A stretch of 64,000 nt of DNA from Myxococcales bacterium (lineage in GTDB: Bacteria > Myxococcota_A > UBA9160 > UBA4427). This document shows, piece by piece, positions 55,511 through 64,000 of the stretch. The notes beneath the pieces were generated by a model. That model ran no database searches. It was not told the origin of the DNA and saw only the letters and a program-made list of their open reading frames with translations. Every line of letters begins with the position of its first letter. Position 1 is the first letter of the stretch. The position numbers and the translations under genes are program-made. Location: contig DUCN01000110.1 in NCBI GenBank assembly GCA_012959805.1, positions 1 through 64,000 of the forward strand, in the 5' to 3' direction.

Positions 55511-55636
55511 TCGGAATTGCCCATCCTCTGGCCGGAATCAGTCCCGCCCTCCAAACGATCATAGTGCCGATTCGGAGGGGCCGCCGAATCCAACGAGTCT
55601 GCCTCGTTGAAGCCTCGATCGCGTACTATTGGCTCT

Positions 55637-56209
55637 GTGAACACACCCGCCCACATCATTCTCAGCGCCGTCATCCTGGGCCGAGGTCGGACGCAAAAGT
55701 ATTGGCCGGCCATCCTCGGCGGCGCGGTGCTGCCCGACTTGCCCATGTTCGGGTTCTACCTTTATGAACGTCTCGTAGCCGGCCATCCCGAACGGCTGAT
55801 CTGGTCGCAGCGCTATTTCGATCCCGACTGGCAGCGATTCTTCGATCTATTCAACAGCCTCCCGCTGATCGCCTTCGGACTCGCCTTCGCGTTCTATCGG
55901 AATTGGGGACCCTGCGCGGCGTTTTTTCTCAGCATGACACTGCATGTCGCCGCGGATCTACCGCTGCATCACGATGACGCCCACGGACATTTCTATCCAC
56001 TCAGTAACTGGCGTTTCGAAAGTCCCATTTCCTATTGGGACCCGAAACATCATGGCCTCATCGTCGGCGGACTGGAGCTGCTGGGCACCGTCGTCGGGAG
56101 CTTCGTCTTGATTCGACGCGGAAATCCCTGGCGCCGAGTCGGAATAGTAACGCTTGCCCTGTACGGGCTCTTTGCCGCCTTTGCGTTAGCGTACTGGGCG
56201 CGCCTGTAG
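55637..56209 (+). CDS. Unknown membrane protein with His/Asp cluster (metal-dependent hydrolase-like)
   Basis: 190 residues from GTG 55637; a TTG ten codons earlier is the alternative. Four or five spans. The loop after the third span is striking: TLHVAADLPLHHDDAHGHFY and SNWRFESPISYWDPKHHG, which together carry six His and five Asp, a pattern similar to membrane-bound metal-dependent hydrolases (YdjM/DUF457 style). The opening AHIILSAVILGR also resembles that group. Function unknown. The broken NnrU gene follows 57 bp downstream. Confidence 0.6.
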   Translation: MNTPAHIILSAVILGRGRTQKYWPAILGGAVLPDLPMFGFYLYERLVAGHPERLIWSQRYFDPDWQRFFDLFNSLPLIAFGLAFAFYRNWGPCAAFFLSMTLHVAADLPLHHDDAHGHFYPLSNWRFESPISYWDPKHHGLIVGGLELLGTVVGSFVLIRRGNPWRRVGIVTLALYGLFAAFALAYWARL

Positions 56210-56266
56210 CATTCGGTCGAGTGCAGTCGGTCGACACCGACTCCATTCGACTTGAAAGGCAACCCA

Positions 56267-56854
56267 ATGCACCTTCTCATGATCGGGCTCATCATTTTCC
56301 TGGCCGTGCATTCGATCTCGATCCTCGTCGAAGACCGGCGAGACCAGATGGTCGAGAAAATGGGGGAATGGCCATGAAAGGGCTTGTACGCGGTCGTCGC
56401 AATTCTCGGGTTCGTGCTTCTGGTCAAGGGCTATGCGATGGCCAGGCAGGACCCAATGCTGCTTTACACCTCGCCGACCTGGCTTCGGCATGGCGCGATG
56501 GTTCTTCTCCTGCCCGTCTTTCCGCTCATCTTATCGGCCTACCTGCCGGGTCGAATCCAATCGGCGGTCGGCCATCCGACGTTGGTCGCCACCCAGATAT
56601 GGGCGATCGCCCATCTGCTCGTGAATGGCATGCTCGCCGATGTGATGTTATTCGGTTCGCTGCTGGCGTGGGCCGCCATCGACCAGCGCTCTATGTCACG
56701 GCGAACGCCACGCATGATCGCAATGGCGCCTCGCTCCGCCGTAAATGATGCCATTGCGATCGTTGCCGGCCTCGGCCTGTACGCAGGCTTTCTATTCGGG
56801 CTTCATACCTGGCTGACCGGAGTCCCGATCTTCTCAGCAAGCCTGCCTGGATAG
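56267..56854 (+). pseudogene. NnrU family membrane protein interrupted by an in-frame TGA
   Basis: ATG 56267 reads MHLLMIGLIIFLAVHSISIL, VEDRRDQMVEKMGEWP and then TGA at 56375-56377; the same frame continues KGLYAVVAILGFVLLVKGYA, RHGAMVLLLPVFPLILSAYL and further spans to TAG 56852. NnrU proteins normally have W just before KGLY, so a single G-to-A change (TGG to TGA) explains the stop. This is most simply a nonsense mutation or base-call error. No hairpin comparable with that at 42912 follows. The rest of the protein (about 195 residues) is intact. Family proteins are thought to be quinone- or nitric-oxide-related membrane proteins. Confidence 0.7.
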
Positions 56855-56856
56855 AG

Positions 56857-58062
56857 TCAGTCGGCAACCGCGACGAGCAGCGCGATCGTTTCTTCGTCGA
56901 CACCCGCCTCCGCCAGCACCTCCGCGGTATTCGCCGAGAGCACGGGCGCTGGATTCGATCCATCCATCTCATGCCCGGACATGCGAAGGGGTGGTGCAAC
57001 GGTCTTGAAAGTCCCGTATTCCGGGTGATCCACGACGGCAAATCCGCCGTTGGCCTCTGCATTCTCGTCGTGGATCGCTTCGGCCAGAGTTCGAACGGGC
57101 GCCCAAATGAGGCGCTCCGCGTTCATGGGCTCGATCCATTTTCCGAGGGGTCGCTCTGCGAAGATTTCATCGAGCGTTTTCACAAGCTCTCCACTATTGC
57201 GAAATCTCTGGCTCGGATCATTGAAGCGCTCATCCTCCGCCAATTCGGGCCGCCCGATCGAGCGAGTGAAGGCGGGCCAGTAGCGATCGGAGTCGATCAT
57301 CACAAGAAAGAGCCAACGATCGTCCTGACAGCGATAGTGATTCCATAGGGGATTGCGAGGCGCGCGACGATCATGGCGCGGCGGTGTCTCACCAGTCACT
57401 AACGCAAGCGCTGTATCATTTCCGTTTATGTAGTAGCCAATCTGCTGAAGGGTCACGTCGATGACCTGACCCTTTCCGTCCACATCCCGGGAACGCAGCG
57501 CCGCCAGAATTCCAACGACAAGCGACATAGCCGCCGAATGGTCACCGATTCCTGGTCGCATCCATCCCGGAGGCGAGTCGAGATCATGTAGATGATCCAT
57601 CAAACCGGAGAGAGCCCAAAATGCGGTGTAGTCAAAAGCCGGATCATTGGCACGATCTCCTTCCGGTCCATAGCCAGACAAACGTCCGACGATGAGTTCG
57701 GGTCGCTTCTCGCGAAGCGCATCCGGACTGAGTCCATATTTTTCGAGACGCGCGGGCAGCACATTCGTGATCACGATGTCGGCGGTGGCAATGACTTGCG
57801 AGAGGGCTTCCTGCGCTTGGGGAAGAGCGAGGTCAAGAGCCAGGGATTTCTTGCCGCGGTTGTCCATCTGGAAAGGTGGGCCCGCCGGAAAGTCGTTGTC
57901 GAATCCAGCCATGCGCGGCCGGGCATGTCGATAGATTTCGCCCCATGGCACTTCGACCTTGATGACCTCGGCGCCCAGATCCGCCAACAGCGCCCCAGCT
58001 GCGGGGACCGCCACAAAACTCGCAATCTCGACAACCCTGATTCCAGCTAGAGGTGCACCCAC
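56857..58062 (-). CDS. CaiB/BaiF CoA-transferase family protein (type III)
   Basis: 401 residues from GTG 58062, with GGGGAG 8 nt upstream; the much longer open frame before it has no site. The N-terminus GAPLAGIRVVEIASFVAVPAAGALLADLGAEVIKVE is the class III signature, with DNRGKKSLALDL and the catalytic Asp probably in FDYTAFWALSGL. The end LSANTAEVLAEAGVDEETIALL is typical. It moves CoA between carboxylates in the cytoplasm. It stands alone on its strand and ends 2 bp from the stop of the NnrU gene, convergently. Confidence 0.88.
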   Translation of the reverse strand: MGAPLAGIRVVEIASFVAVPAAGALLADLGAEVIKVEVPWGEIYRHARPRMAGFDNDFPAGPPFQMDNRGKKSLALDLALPQAQEALSQVIATADIVITNVLPARLEKYGLSPDALREKRPELIVGRLSGYGPEGDRANDPAFDYTAFWALSGLMDHLHDLDSPPGWMRPGIGDHSAAMSLVVGILAALRSRDVDGKGQVIDVTLQQIGYYINGNDTALALVTGETPPRHDRRAPRNPLWNHYRCQDDRWLFLVMIDSDRYWPAFTRSIGRPELAEDERFNDPSQRFRNSGELVKTLDEIFAERPLGKWIEPMNAERLIWAPVRTLAEAIHDENAEANGGFAVVDHPEYGTFKTVAPPLRMSGHEMDGSNPAPVLSANTAEVLAEAGVDEETIALLVAVAD

Positions 58063-58310
58063 AATCAAATCTCCCCTTTGACTCTTTGGTCGCGTATGTC
58101 GTCCCGGCCAATACCATACCGCTAACAGCCTCGGTCGCCTTTTGCTGCCCGGCCTTTGCGTGCCGCTGTTCGTCCTTCGCCGGCGTCGTTCGGCGCCATT
58201 CGGCCGGCGTCGCCTCAGTTCCCCAACTTGCGACCTTGCGCGCCAATCATGCGTCTCGTTATGAGGTCTGGGATCCCCCGAGCCACCCGATGATCCCGTA
58301 CGGCGAAAGC

Positions 58311-58524
58311 ATGATCGTACACGGCGCCCGCGCACTCGGGCCGAATCTGCGATGTCGATTCCTCTTCTTGCTGCTCGCCTCGCTGGTTCTCGCGGAATCG
58401 AATAGCTGGGCGGATGACACGGCCAGAAGGTCTACTCGGAGGCCTGTTTTTCATGCCATGGGCTGGGGCTCGACGCGAGCGGCGTCTATCCCGACTTGCG
58501 AACAGCATCGGCCGAGCCTGTCTT
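58311..58524 (+). pseudogene. Decayed cytochrome c gene
   Basis: ATG 58311 leads a signal sequence (MIVHGARALGPNLRCR, core FLFLLLASLVLAE, ending SWADDTA). One frame over, at once after it, GQKVYSEACFSCHGLGLDAS and GVYPDLRTASAE follow, with the c-type haem motif CFSCH, and then a stop. A single frameshift separates the two. The rest of the domain, including the axial Met, is gone or unrecognisable up to 58750. Confidence 0.6.
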
Positions 58525-58757
58525 CCGGTCTCCTGGGTAACGGACTCATCTTCAATCGGCAGGTGAATGCCACAAATCCCCACATCCGGGCATTCCTGCA
58601 ACTGAAGGACCGTATCTCGCTAAGGCATTTGCCGGATACAATTGCGGCCTTCGCTCGATTCGAGCACTCCGAATCACCCGCCGGGAAGCTCGGGCTCAAC
58701 CCAGAGTTCCGATCGAACAACTCCACGAATGGGCGACACGCCATTCGGTAGGGGTAA

Positions 58758-59320
58758 ATGGAACGTAACGATCGTATTCAAATTCGCGTGGACGAAGGTG
58801 GAATGGAAGCCCGGGTGACCCTGCTCGAGGGCCCAGCGTTTTCGATCGAGGACTTCCAAGTACATCTGGCAGAGATGGGCCAGGATATTTTCGGCGAACC
58901 CGTTCCCGCCGCTCCTCTCGAGGAACTCTCTATCAATCACGGCGATGACATCGTGATCGACGAGGCGGGTCATCTCGTTTCGAAGCGAACGGGCGCGCGA
59001 ACCATCTTGCGCGACGGCAAGATCGATGTCGTGGATCACCATATTCATCCGGGCAGCGTCGATCTGGCAAGTGGAAATCTCAAGACCAAGGGCAGCCTCG
59101 AAGTCGCACGGGACGTCACGAGTGGCATGACCGTCTAGGCGACCGCCGATGTGAAGATCGGCGGGAGGATCGATGGAGGTCGCGTGTACGCGGGCGGATC
59201 CCTCGAAATTACCGGCGGCGCGATCGGACGCGACACGGGTGCCGTCCACGCAGAAGGCAACCTCAGTGTTCGCCACGCACTCGGCATGCGCATTCAGTGT
59301 GGCGGCCGGAGGTCCCTGCA
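58758..59320 (+). pseudogene. FapA/DUF342-like polymer-forming protein, amber stop and truncation
   Basis: From ATG 58758 a 126-codon frame ends in TAG 59136-59138, but the same frame continues in family register. Before the stop: GSVDLASGNLKTKGSLEVAR and DVTSGMTV; after it: ATADVKIGGRIDGGRVYAGG, SLEITGGAIGRDTGAVHAEG and NLSVRHAL. These repeating turns are the beta-helix of DUF342 (FapA) proteins, where Glu would fit the TAG position (GAG to TAG). After about 59290 the similarity ends. The N-terminal part is also much shorter than usual, so a deletion is likely as well. Confidence 0.7.
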
Positions 59321-59523
59321 TCTTGCGCGCCGCCTACCCGACGTCCCCGACGTCATCGGATTCGGATTCGTCGACAGAAGAGAAACCCAAAGCCAAAAAG
59401 GCCAAAGCCGTCACGAGTCTGCGCGACCGCAAAGGCCGTCGTTCTCGTCCGGCATCTGGCGCGACCTCGAAGGGCAGCGCCCGAAGGAGCGCCACGCAAC
59501 ACTGCGAACAGCCGTGGGCAGAA

Positions 59524-59840
59524 TGAACGAAAACGGAATCCACGGTCTGTTGATTGCTCCGGATACGCCTCACCGCGGCTATTCGATCCTCACAGCTAAG
59601 GATTGCATCCAGGTGCTTTCGGATAGTGGCGAAGAAGCACTCGAAGAGCTGTGCGTCGAAGACGCGATGACACAGCCCGCTGTGACCATTCCCGTCGATC
59701 TCTGCATTGCCGATTGCATCCGTCTCATGCAATTGGCTGGAGTACGAACCGTCCCCGTCCTCGACGATCGCGAGCTCGTCGGCATCCTGAGCTTCACGGA
59801 CATTCTGAAGGCGATCGACGGACCACTCGATACAGATTGA
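59524..59840 (+). pseudogene. Truncated CBS-domain protein
   Basis: From ATG 59524 the frame reads MNENGIHGLLIAPDTPHRGY, SILTAKDCIQVLSD, then VEDAMTQPAVTIPVDLCIAD and GVRTVPVLDDRELVGILSFT, DILKAI. That is the last half of one CBS module and a complete second one. The beginning of the first module (MT-P-VVTV type) is missing: upstream, the frame is unreadable and the lysine-rich piece EKPKAKKAKAVTS is in another frame near 59390. It could be expressed as a 105-residue single-CBS protein, but loss of half the pair points to decay, like its two neighbours. Confidence 0.55.
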
Positions 59841-59856
59841 GAGACTCGGCCCGCGC

Positions 59857-60171
59857 CTAACGATCGCCTTCTCGAAACGTCGACGGATCCCGCATCCTGA
59901 ATCTCGGATCCGTCGCCTCGCGCATCGAGTCCAGCAGTGGTTCGAGACCATTGACCTTGATCTCATAGAGCGTCGCCAACTGCTCTCCTAAACGCCCTCG
60001 CGGAAATCCGCGTTTTCGGAACCAGACGACATAGGGCTCGGGCAGGTCGATCAGCCGAGTCCCCGCATAGCGCCCAAAGGGCATGCGCATCCGCGCGATC
60101 TCGATCAGCATCTCCGGGTCCGGGCTCGGGTTCTCCGAAGAAGCCAAACCATTCTCATCAGCATGGGTCAT
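59857..60171 (-). CDS. DUF3820 family protein (PF12843-like)
   Basis: 104 residues from ATG 60171 (a longer frame lacks support; the upstream site is weak). The diagnostic block is MRMPFGRYAGTRLIDLPEPY followed by VVWFRKRGFPRGRLGEQLAT and LYEIKVNGLEPLLDSM, which is nearly the whole DUF3820 domain (putative quorum-sensing-regulated virulence factor group). A short polar N-terminal arm and a C-terminal tail flank it. Cytoplasmic, function unknown. Divergent from the FAD oxidoreductase. Confidence 0.8.
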   Translation of the reverse strand: MTHADENGLASSENPSPDPEMLIEIARMRMPFGRYAGTRLIDLPEPYVVWFRKRGFPRGRLGEQLATLYEIKVNGLEPLLDSMREATDPRFRMRDPSTFREGDR

Positions 60172-60266
60172 GAACCGATGATGTCGTATCGACTCCGCGT
60201 ATGCCCGAGCGCCGCTTGTTCGTCTATGATCGCGACCGCCACTCAGAAAGCCATCCGGAGCGAGTC

Positions 60267-61739
60267 GTGACACAGAGAAGAGATCAGCCGCGGAAATTTG
60301 AAGACATCTCGAAATGGCAGATCGAAACCGATGTCGCGATCATCGGATTCGGCGGCGCAGGCGCATGCGCGGCCATTGAAGCCGCAGACGCTGGAGCGGA
60401 AGTCGTCATTTTCGAAGTAGCCAGCGCCAGCGGGGGCTCGACAGCGCTTTCGAGCGCAGAGATCTATATGGGCGGCGGCGGCGGAACGCGCGTTCAGCGG
60501 GCCTGTGGCTACCAGGATTCGACCGAGGACATGACCCACTACCTCCTGGCCGCCCAGGGCGATCTCGGCGATGAGGAGCGCATTCGCCTCTACTGCGAGG
60601 GCAGTCTCGAACATTTCGACTGGATGCTCGCCCGGGGCGTGCCCTACAAGGATTCGGAATTCAAGGCGCGCGCCATTGTCGCGACGACCGACGATGGCCT
60701 CCTCTATACGGGCAGCGAAAAGGCCTGGCCCTTTCGAGAACTGGCGAAGCCTTGTCCTCGGGGCCACAACCTTGAAATCGAAGGCGACAACGGCGGCCCG
60801 CTCTTCATGAAGATCATGACCGAGCAGGTCGAGAGCCGCGACGTCCGAATCGAATACGACGCGCGCGCGCTCTGCCTGATCAGTGACGACGCGGGCGAGG
60901 TGCGTGGCGTCGTCGTCCGGATCGACGGCGAGAAAGTTTCCGTCCTGGCTCGCAAGGGGGTCATCCTCTGCGCCGGGGGCTTCGTCATGAACCGCGAAAT
61001 GCTCGCCACCTACGCGCCGGAAACCAGCCAGATCGCCACTCCGATCGGCAATCCATTCGACGATGGCACCGGCATCCGGATGGGCGAGGCCGCTGGTGGC
61101 ACCCTGCTTCATATGAATCAGTGCTTTCTCACGATTCCCTACTACCCGCCCTCCTCGCTCACATTTGGAATCCTCGTGAACGCCCAGGGACAGCGCTTTA
61201 TCAACGAAGACGTCTACCACGCGCGCATCGCTGCCCACATCCGTAAGCAGGTCGGCGAAAGCGTCTATCTCATCATCGGCGAAAAGTATTGGAAAGAGCC
61301 GAATATGTTAGGCGGCGCGATCGTCGCCACGGGGGAGACAATCGAGGAAGTCGCCGAAGAAGCCGGACTCCCCGTCGACAACCTCAGCCATACCGTGCAG
61401 GCCTATAATGAGGGGGCGAAAAAGGGTGTGGACCCGGTCTTTCACAAACAGGCGGACTGGCTCGCGCCCATCGAAAGCACCTTCGCCGCGATTGATCTGA
61501 CACCGGGGAAACACGGGAACTACGTCGCCTTCACGCTGGGAGGACTCTGGACACGCCCGACCGGTGAAGTCCGACAAATGAGCGGCGAACCCGTCCCGGG
61601 CCTCTATGCGGCCGGGCGCAACACCTGCGGGCTACCGCGTCGGGCCGAGGGCTATGCGAGCGGACTGTCGGTGGGGGACGTCACGTTCTTTGGCCGCATG
61701 GCGGGGCGACGGGCCGCCCATCGCGAGGGCCGAGGCTAG
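60267..61739 (+). CDS. FAD-dependent oxidoreductase (fumarate reductase / 3-ketosteroid dehydrogenase-like)
   Basis: 490 residues from GTG 60267, with GGAG 7 nt upstream. FAD-binding Rossmann motif DVAIIGFGGAGACAAIEAADAGAEVVIFE near residue 23-50, then ASGGSTALSSAEIYMGGG. The end GLYAAGRNTCGLPRRAEGYASGLSVGDVTFFGRMAG is the FAD pyrophosphate-binding C-terminus of the FAD_binding_2 family. The catalytic cap lies between residues ~130 and 330. It oxidises or reduces C-C bonds next to a carbonyl; ketosteroid or fumarate-like substrates are typical but not decided by sequence. Not exported. Confidence 0.85.
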   Translation: MTQRRDQPRKFEDISKWQIETDVAIIGFGGAGACAAIEAADAGAEVVIFEVASASGGSTALSSAEIYMGGGGGTRVQRACGYQDSTEDMTHYLLAAQGDLGDEERIRLYCEGSLEHFDWMLARGVPYKDSEFKARAIVATTDDGLLYTGSEKAWPFRELAKPCPRGHNLEIEGDNGGPLFMKIMTEQVESRDVRIEYDARALCLISDDAGEVRGVVVRIDGEKVSVLARKGVILCAGGFVMNREMLATYAPETSQIATPIGNPFDDGTGIRMGEAAGGTLLHMNQCFLTIPYYPPSSLTFGILVNAQGQRFINEDVYHARIAAHIRKQVGESVYLIIGEKYWKEPNMLGGAIVATGETIEEVAEEAGLPVDNLSHTVQAYNEGAKKGVDPVFHKQADWLAPIESTFAAIDLTPGKHGNYVAFTLGGLWTRPTGEVRQMSGEPVPGLYAAGRNTCGLPRRAEGYASGLSVGDVTFFGRMAGRRAAHREGRG

Positions 61740-61809
61740 CGCCGACTCGTCCGGCGCTATAGAACCATCCGCGCGGATTGCGCTCTTTTCAGGTCTCCCT
61801 AACGAAACC

Positions 61810-61842
61810 GGCCGGTCGGCGTCTTAATGACGCCCACCGGCC
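61810..61842. terminator. Bidirectional hairpin between FAD oxidoreductase and hppA
   Basis: GGCCGGT-C-GGCGTC pairs with GACGCC-C-ACCGGCC around TTAAT, a 13-bp stem with one C-C mismatch. It sits between two convergent gene ends, 71 bp after the FAD gene and 80 bp from the hppA stop. No U-run follows on either strand. Confidence 0.55.
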
Positions 61843-61921
61843 GATGCCGAGAGACAGAGGATCCGCGGGTCGTTGCCACGGACTAAATCGTCCGCGACAA
61901 CCCTGAGACTCTTAGAGAGCC

Positions 61922-64000
61922 CTAGAGAGTCGCGATCAGCGGCGCGATCAACAGACTCACAACGCTCATCACCTTGATCAGAATCGCAACGCCGGGTCCG
62001 GATGTATCCTTGAAAGGATCACCGACCGTATCGCCAACAACGGCGGCCTTATGCGCTTCGGAACCCTTCGGATGACCTTCGAGACCACCGGCCTCGATAT
62101 ACTTCTTCGCGTTGTCCCAGGCGCCACCGGCATTCGCCATGAAGAGCGAGAGTGAAGCACCCACGGCGGTCGCACCCGCGAGCATACCTGCCAGCGATGC
62201 CGGCCCAAGAAGGAAGCCTACGCCCACCGGCGCCAGGATCGCCACGCTACCCGGAAGCACCATCTGGCTAAGGGCTGCCTTGGTCGCGATATCGACGATG
62301 GCGGTTCCATCGGGTTCGGCGTTGCCCTCGCGCAGACCCGGGATCTCTGCGAACTGTCGCTTGATCTCTTCGATAATCGCCTGAGCCGCCTTGCCCACAG
62401 CAATCATCGTCGATGCGCCAACTGCATAAGGCAGACATGCACCGATCAAGAGGCCGATCAGGATCGGTGCATCGTCGAGTTTCAGCACGAGGGCTTCCAT
62501 ACCTTCGGCAATTCGAACGTGATTGACTTCGAGGATGAAGGCCGAGAAGAGCGCCAAGACTGTGAGCGTCGCGGAACCGATTGCGAAGCCCTTGCCGATG
62601 GCAGCCGTCGTGTTCCCGACCGAATCGAGTTCATCCGTGATCGCCCGAACCTCCGGGCCAAGACCACTCATCTCGCTAATGCCGCCGGCATTGTCCGAGA
62701 TCGGACCATAAGCATCGACGGTCATGACAATCGCGGTTCCCGCCAGCATGCCAACGGCCCCCATGGCGATCCCGTAGAGGCCAAGACCTTCGGGCATGAC
62801 GGCATTCGCGATGAATCCGACTGCAGCCACGATCAGCAGCGATACGACCGTGCTCTGCATGCCAACGGCGAGACCGGCAATGATACCGGTGCCGGCTCCC
62901 GTCTTGGAAGACTCGGCAATTCGCTCGATCGGCGCCCATGCGGTGTAGTACTCGGTGATCAATCCGATCAGACCGCCGCCAATGGCGCCTGCCGCCAAGG
63001 CGTAAGTCACGGCTTGAATCACACCTAACATCGGCATCAGCACGAAGGCTACAAAACAAATGATGACCGAGGGGACGAGGAGAGCGGCGCGCAGCACCAT
63101 GGCAGGCGAGTTCTGCCGCAGGGTGCGGGCGATGAAGATGCAGACGATCGAAACGGCCAGTCCGATGCCCGCCAGAAAGATCGGTAAGGTGACAGCCATG
63201 AAGCGCGCTTCCTCAGGAGACGTGATTCCCGTGAATAGCTGCATGATGTATTCGGACTTCGCGGTGAGTGCGATGGCCATGGCAGCGACGATCGCGGCCA
63301 CCAGGGATTCGTAGATGTCGGCGCCCATGCCAGCCACATCACCGACGTTGTCGCCCACGTTGTCTGCGATGCCACCGGGATTTCGCGGATCGTCTTCCGG
63401 GATGCCCTCAATGACCTTTCCGGCGATGTCTGAGCCGACATCCGCCGCCTTCGTGTAGATGCCGCCGCCGATTCGCGAGAAGAGTGCGATCGAGGAAGCG
63501 CCCACCGCGAAGCTATGCAGGACGGTGGCGAGATGGGGATCATTGCCGAAGGTGAGGTAGAGACCGCCGAGTCCGAGCAGCGCAGTCGCCGCGACGAAGA
63601 GACCCATCACAGCACCACCGTCGAGCGCCGTCAGCAGCGCGTTGGGCATCGAACCCTCACGTGCAGCCTGGGTCGTTCGCACATTCGCGAAGGTCGCGGC
63701 CTTCATGCCGACAAAGCCGGAGAAGAGAGACAAGAAAGCGCCGAGAAGGAAGCAGGAACCGGCAAGCAGTCCGGTGCCCTCACTCGAAAACGCAAGGAAG
63801 AGAAAACCGAAGACGACCAGGGAGTAGACGGCCAGAACCTTGTACTCGCGCATCAAGAAGGTCATCGAACCTTCGCGGATATAGCGCGCGATCATGTTCA
63901 TCGTGTCCGTGCCTTCGGGCAGGGACTTCACGCGGAAATAGAAGAACATCGCGACGACGAGGCCAACGAGGCTGGCTCCGATCGAAACCATCGTGAGTTG
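61922..64000 (-). CDS. hppA: Membrane-bound proton/sodium-translocating pyrophosphatase (HppA), partial at right edge
   Basis: 692 codons are visible and the frame runs off the right edge (ATG 63991 is an internal or alternative Met); probably only a few codons are missing. About 16 spans. Signature words: [47 protein letters not shown] with substrate-binding Dxxx[38 protein letters not shown] and [14 protein letters not shown]. The word [16 protein letters not shown] has Ala where K+-independent enzymes have Lys, so it is the K+-dependent type. It pumps H+ or Na+ with pyrophosphate hydrolysis. Confidence 0.95.
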   Translation of the reverse strand, partial: QLTMVSIGASLVGLVVAMFFYFRVKSLPEGTDTMNMIARYIREGSMTFLMREYKVLAVYSLVVFGFLFLAFSSEGTGLLAGSCFLLGAFLSLFSGFVGMKAATFANVRTTQAAREGSMPNALLTALDGGAVMGLFVAATALLGLGGLYLTFGNDPHLATVLHSFAVGASSIALFSRIGGGIYTKAADVGSDIAGKVIEGIPEDDPRNPGGIADNVGDNVGDVAGMGADIYESLVAAIVAAMAIALTAKSEYIMQLFTGITSPEEARFMAVTLPIFLAGIGLAVSIVCIFIARTLRQNSPAMVLRAALLVPSVIICFVAFVLMPMLGVIQAVTYALAAGAIGGGLIGLITEYYTAWAPIERIAESSKTGAGTGIIAGLAVGMQSTVVSLLIVAAVGFIANAVMPEGLGLYGIAMGAVGMLAGTAIVMTVDAYGPISDNAGGISEMSGLGPEVRAITDELDSVGNTTAAIGKGFAIGSATLTVLALFSAFILEVNHVRIAEGMEALVLKLDDAPILIGLLIGACLPYAVGASTMIAVGKAAQAIIEEIKRQFAEIPGLREGNAEPDGTAIVDIATKAALSQMVLPGSVAILAPVGVGFLLGPASLAGMLAGATAVGASLSLFMANAGGAWDNAKKYIEAGGLEGHPKGSEAHKAAVVGDTVGDPFKDTSGPGVAILIKVMSVVSLLIAPLIATL

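Noticed and set aside
56375-56377. TGA in the NnrU gene as selenocysteine
   Set aside because: The family has Trp here, no redox Cys/Sec is expected, and there is no hairpin at SECIS distance.
60243-61238. 331-codon minus-strand frame
   Set aside because: Antisense to the FAD oxidoreductase.

Overview
The window looks like a chromosomal piece of an uncultured, free-living Gram-negative bacterium. It has outer-membrane beta-barrels, LolA/LolCDE-like genes and a membrane pyrophosphatase, together with genes better known from actinobacteria (a DUF3556 membrane protein, a Ddn-type nitroreductase, a wax ester synthase, a mycobacterial-type saccharopine-dehydrogenase-like reductase). That mix fits deltaproteobacterial-grade lineages such as Myxococcota or Binatota. 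This is inference from gene content; there is no rRNA or other phylogenetic marker here. The DNA is GC-rich except for the first ~0.5 kb, which is AT-rich, uses different codons and looks foreign.

Layout. 1-470: foreign, unrecognised gene split over two frames at an A AAA AAG heptamer. 0.7-5 kb: two outer-membrane proteins and a DUF3556 membrane protein. 5.1-7 kb: two decayed genes and a Ddn-type nitroreductase. 7-14.7 kb: MFS transporter, DUF885 metallohydrolase, acyltransferase-3, unknown membrane protein plus TPR protein, second MFS. 15-20.6 kb: a five-gene envelope operon (LolA-like protein, two FtsX/MacB permeases, LolD-like ATPase, outer-membrane protein). 21-26.2 kb: doxX-like gene, egtV, egtU, egtB, egtD, i.e. 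ergothioneine uptake and synthesis side by side. 26.3-36.1 kb: MFS, sulfatase, saccharopine-dehydrogenase-like reductase, arylamine N-acetyltransferase, WS/DGAT, fused MFS/spermidine synthase. 36.5-42.3 kb: GFA protein, thiolase, phytanoyl-CoA dioxygenase-like protein and an acyl-CoA dehydrogenase pair. 42.4-45.4 kb: a probable UGA-selenocysteine gene of the GrdB-like family, convergent with a molybdopterin oxidoreductase. 45.9-58 kb: methyltransferase, VOC protein, alpha/beta hydrolase, TetR plus two ferritin-like proteins, CMD protein, SDR, amidase, broken NnrU gene, CaiB/BaiF CoA-transferase. 58.3-59.8 kb: a gene graveyard (cytochrome c, FapA/DUF342, CBS). 59.9-64 kb: DUF3820, FAD oxidoreductase, and hppA running off the right edge.

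Two things stand out. First, the gene at 42413-43201 has an in-frame TGA exactly where the GrdB-like family carries its redox residue, with coding homology continuing after it and a perfect 8-bp hairpin 10 nt downstream, the position expected for a bacterial SECIS. Second, egtV-egtU-egtB-egtD form one tight run, so the cell probably both makes and scavenges ergothioneine. The window is also rich in decayed genes (about ten), each still recognisable from short family motifs. Several of the frameshifts fall in homopolymers, so assembly error must be excluded for those.
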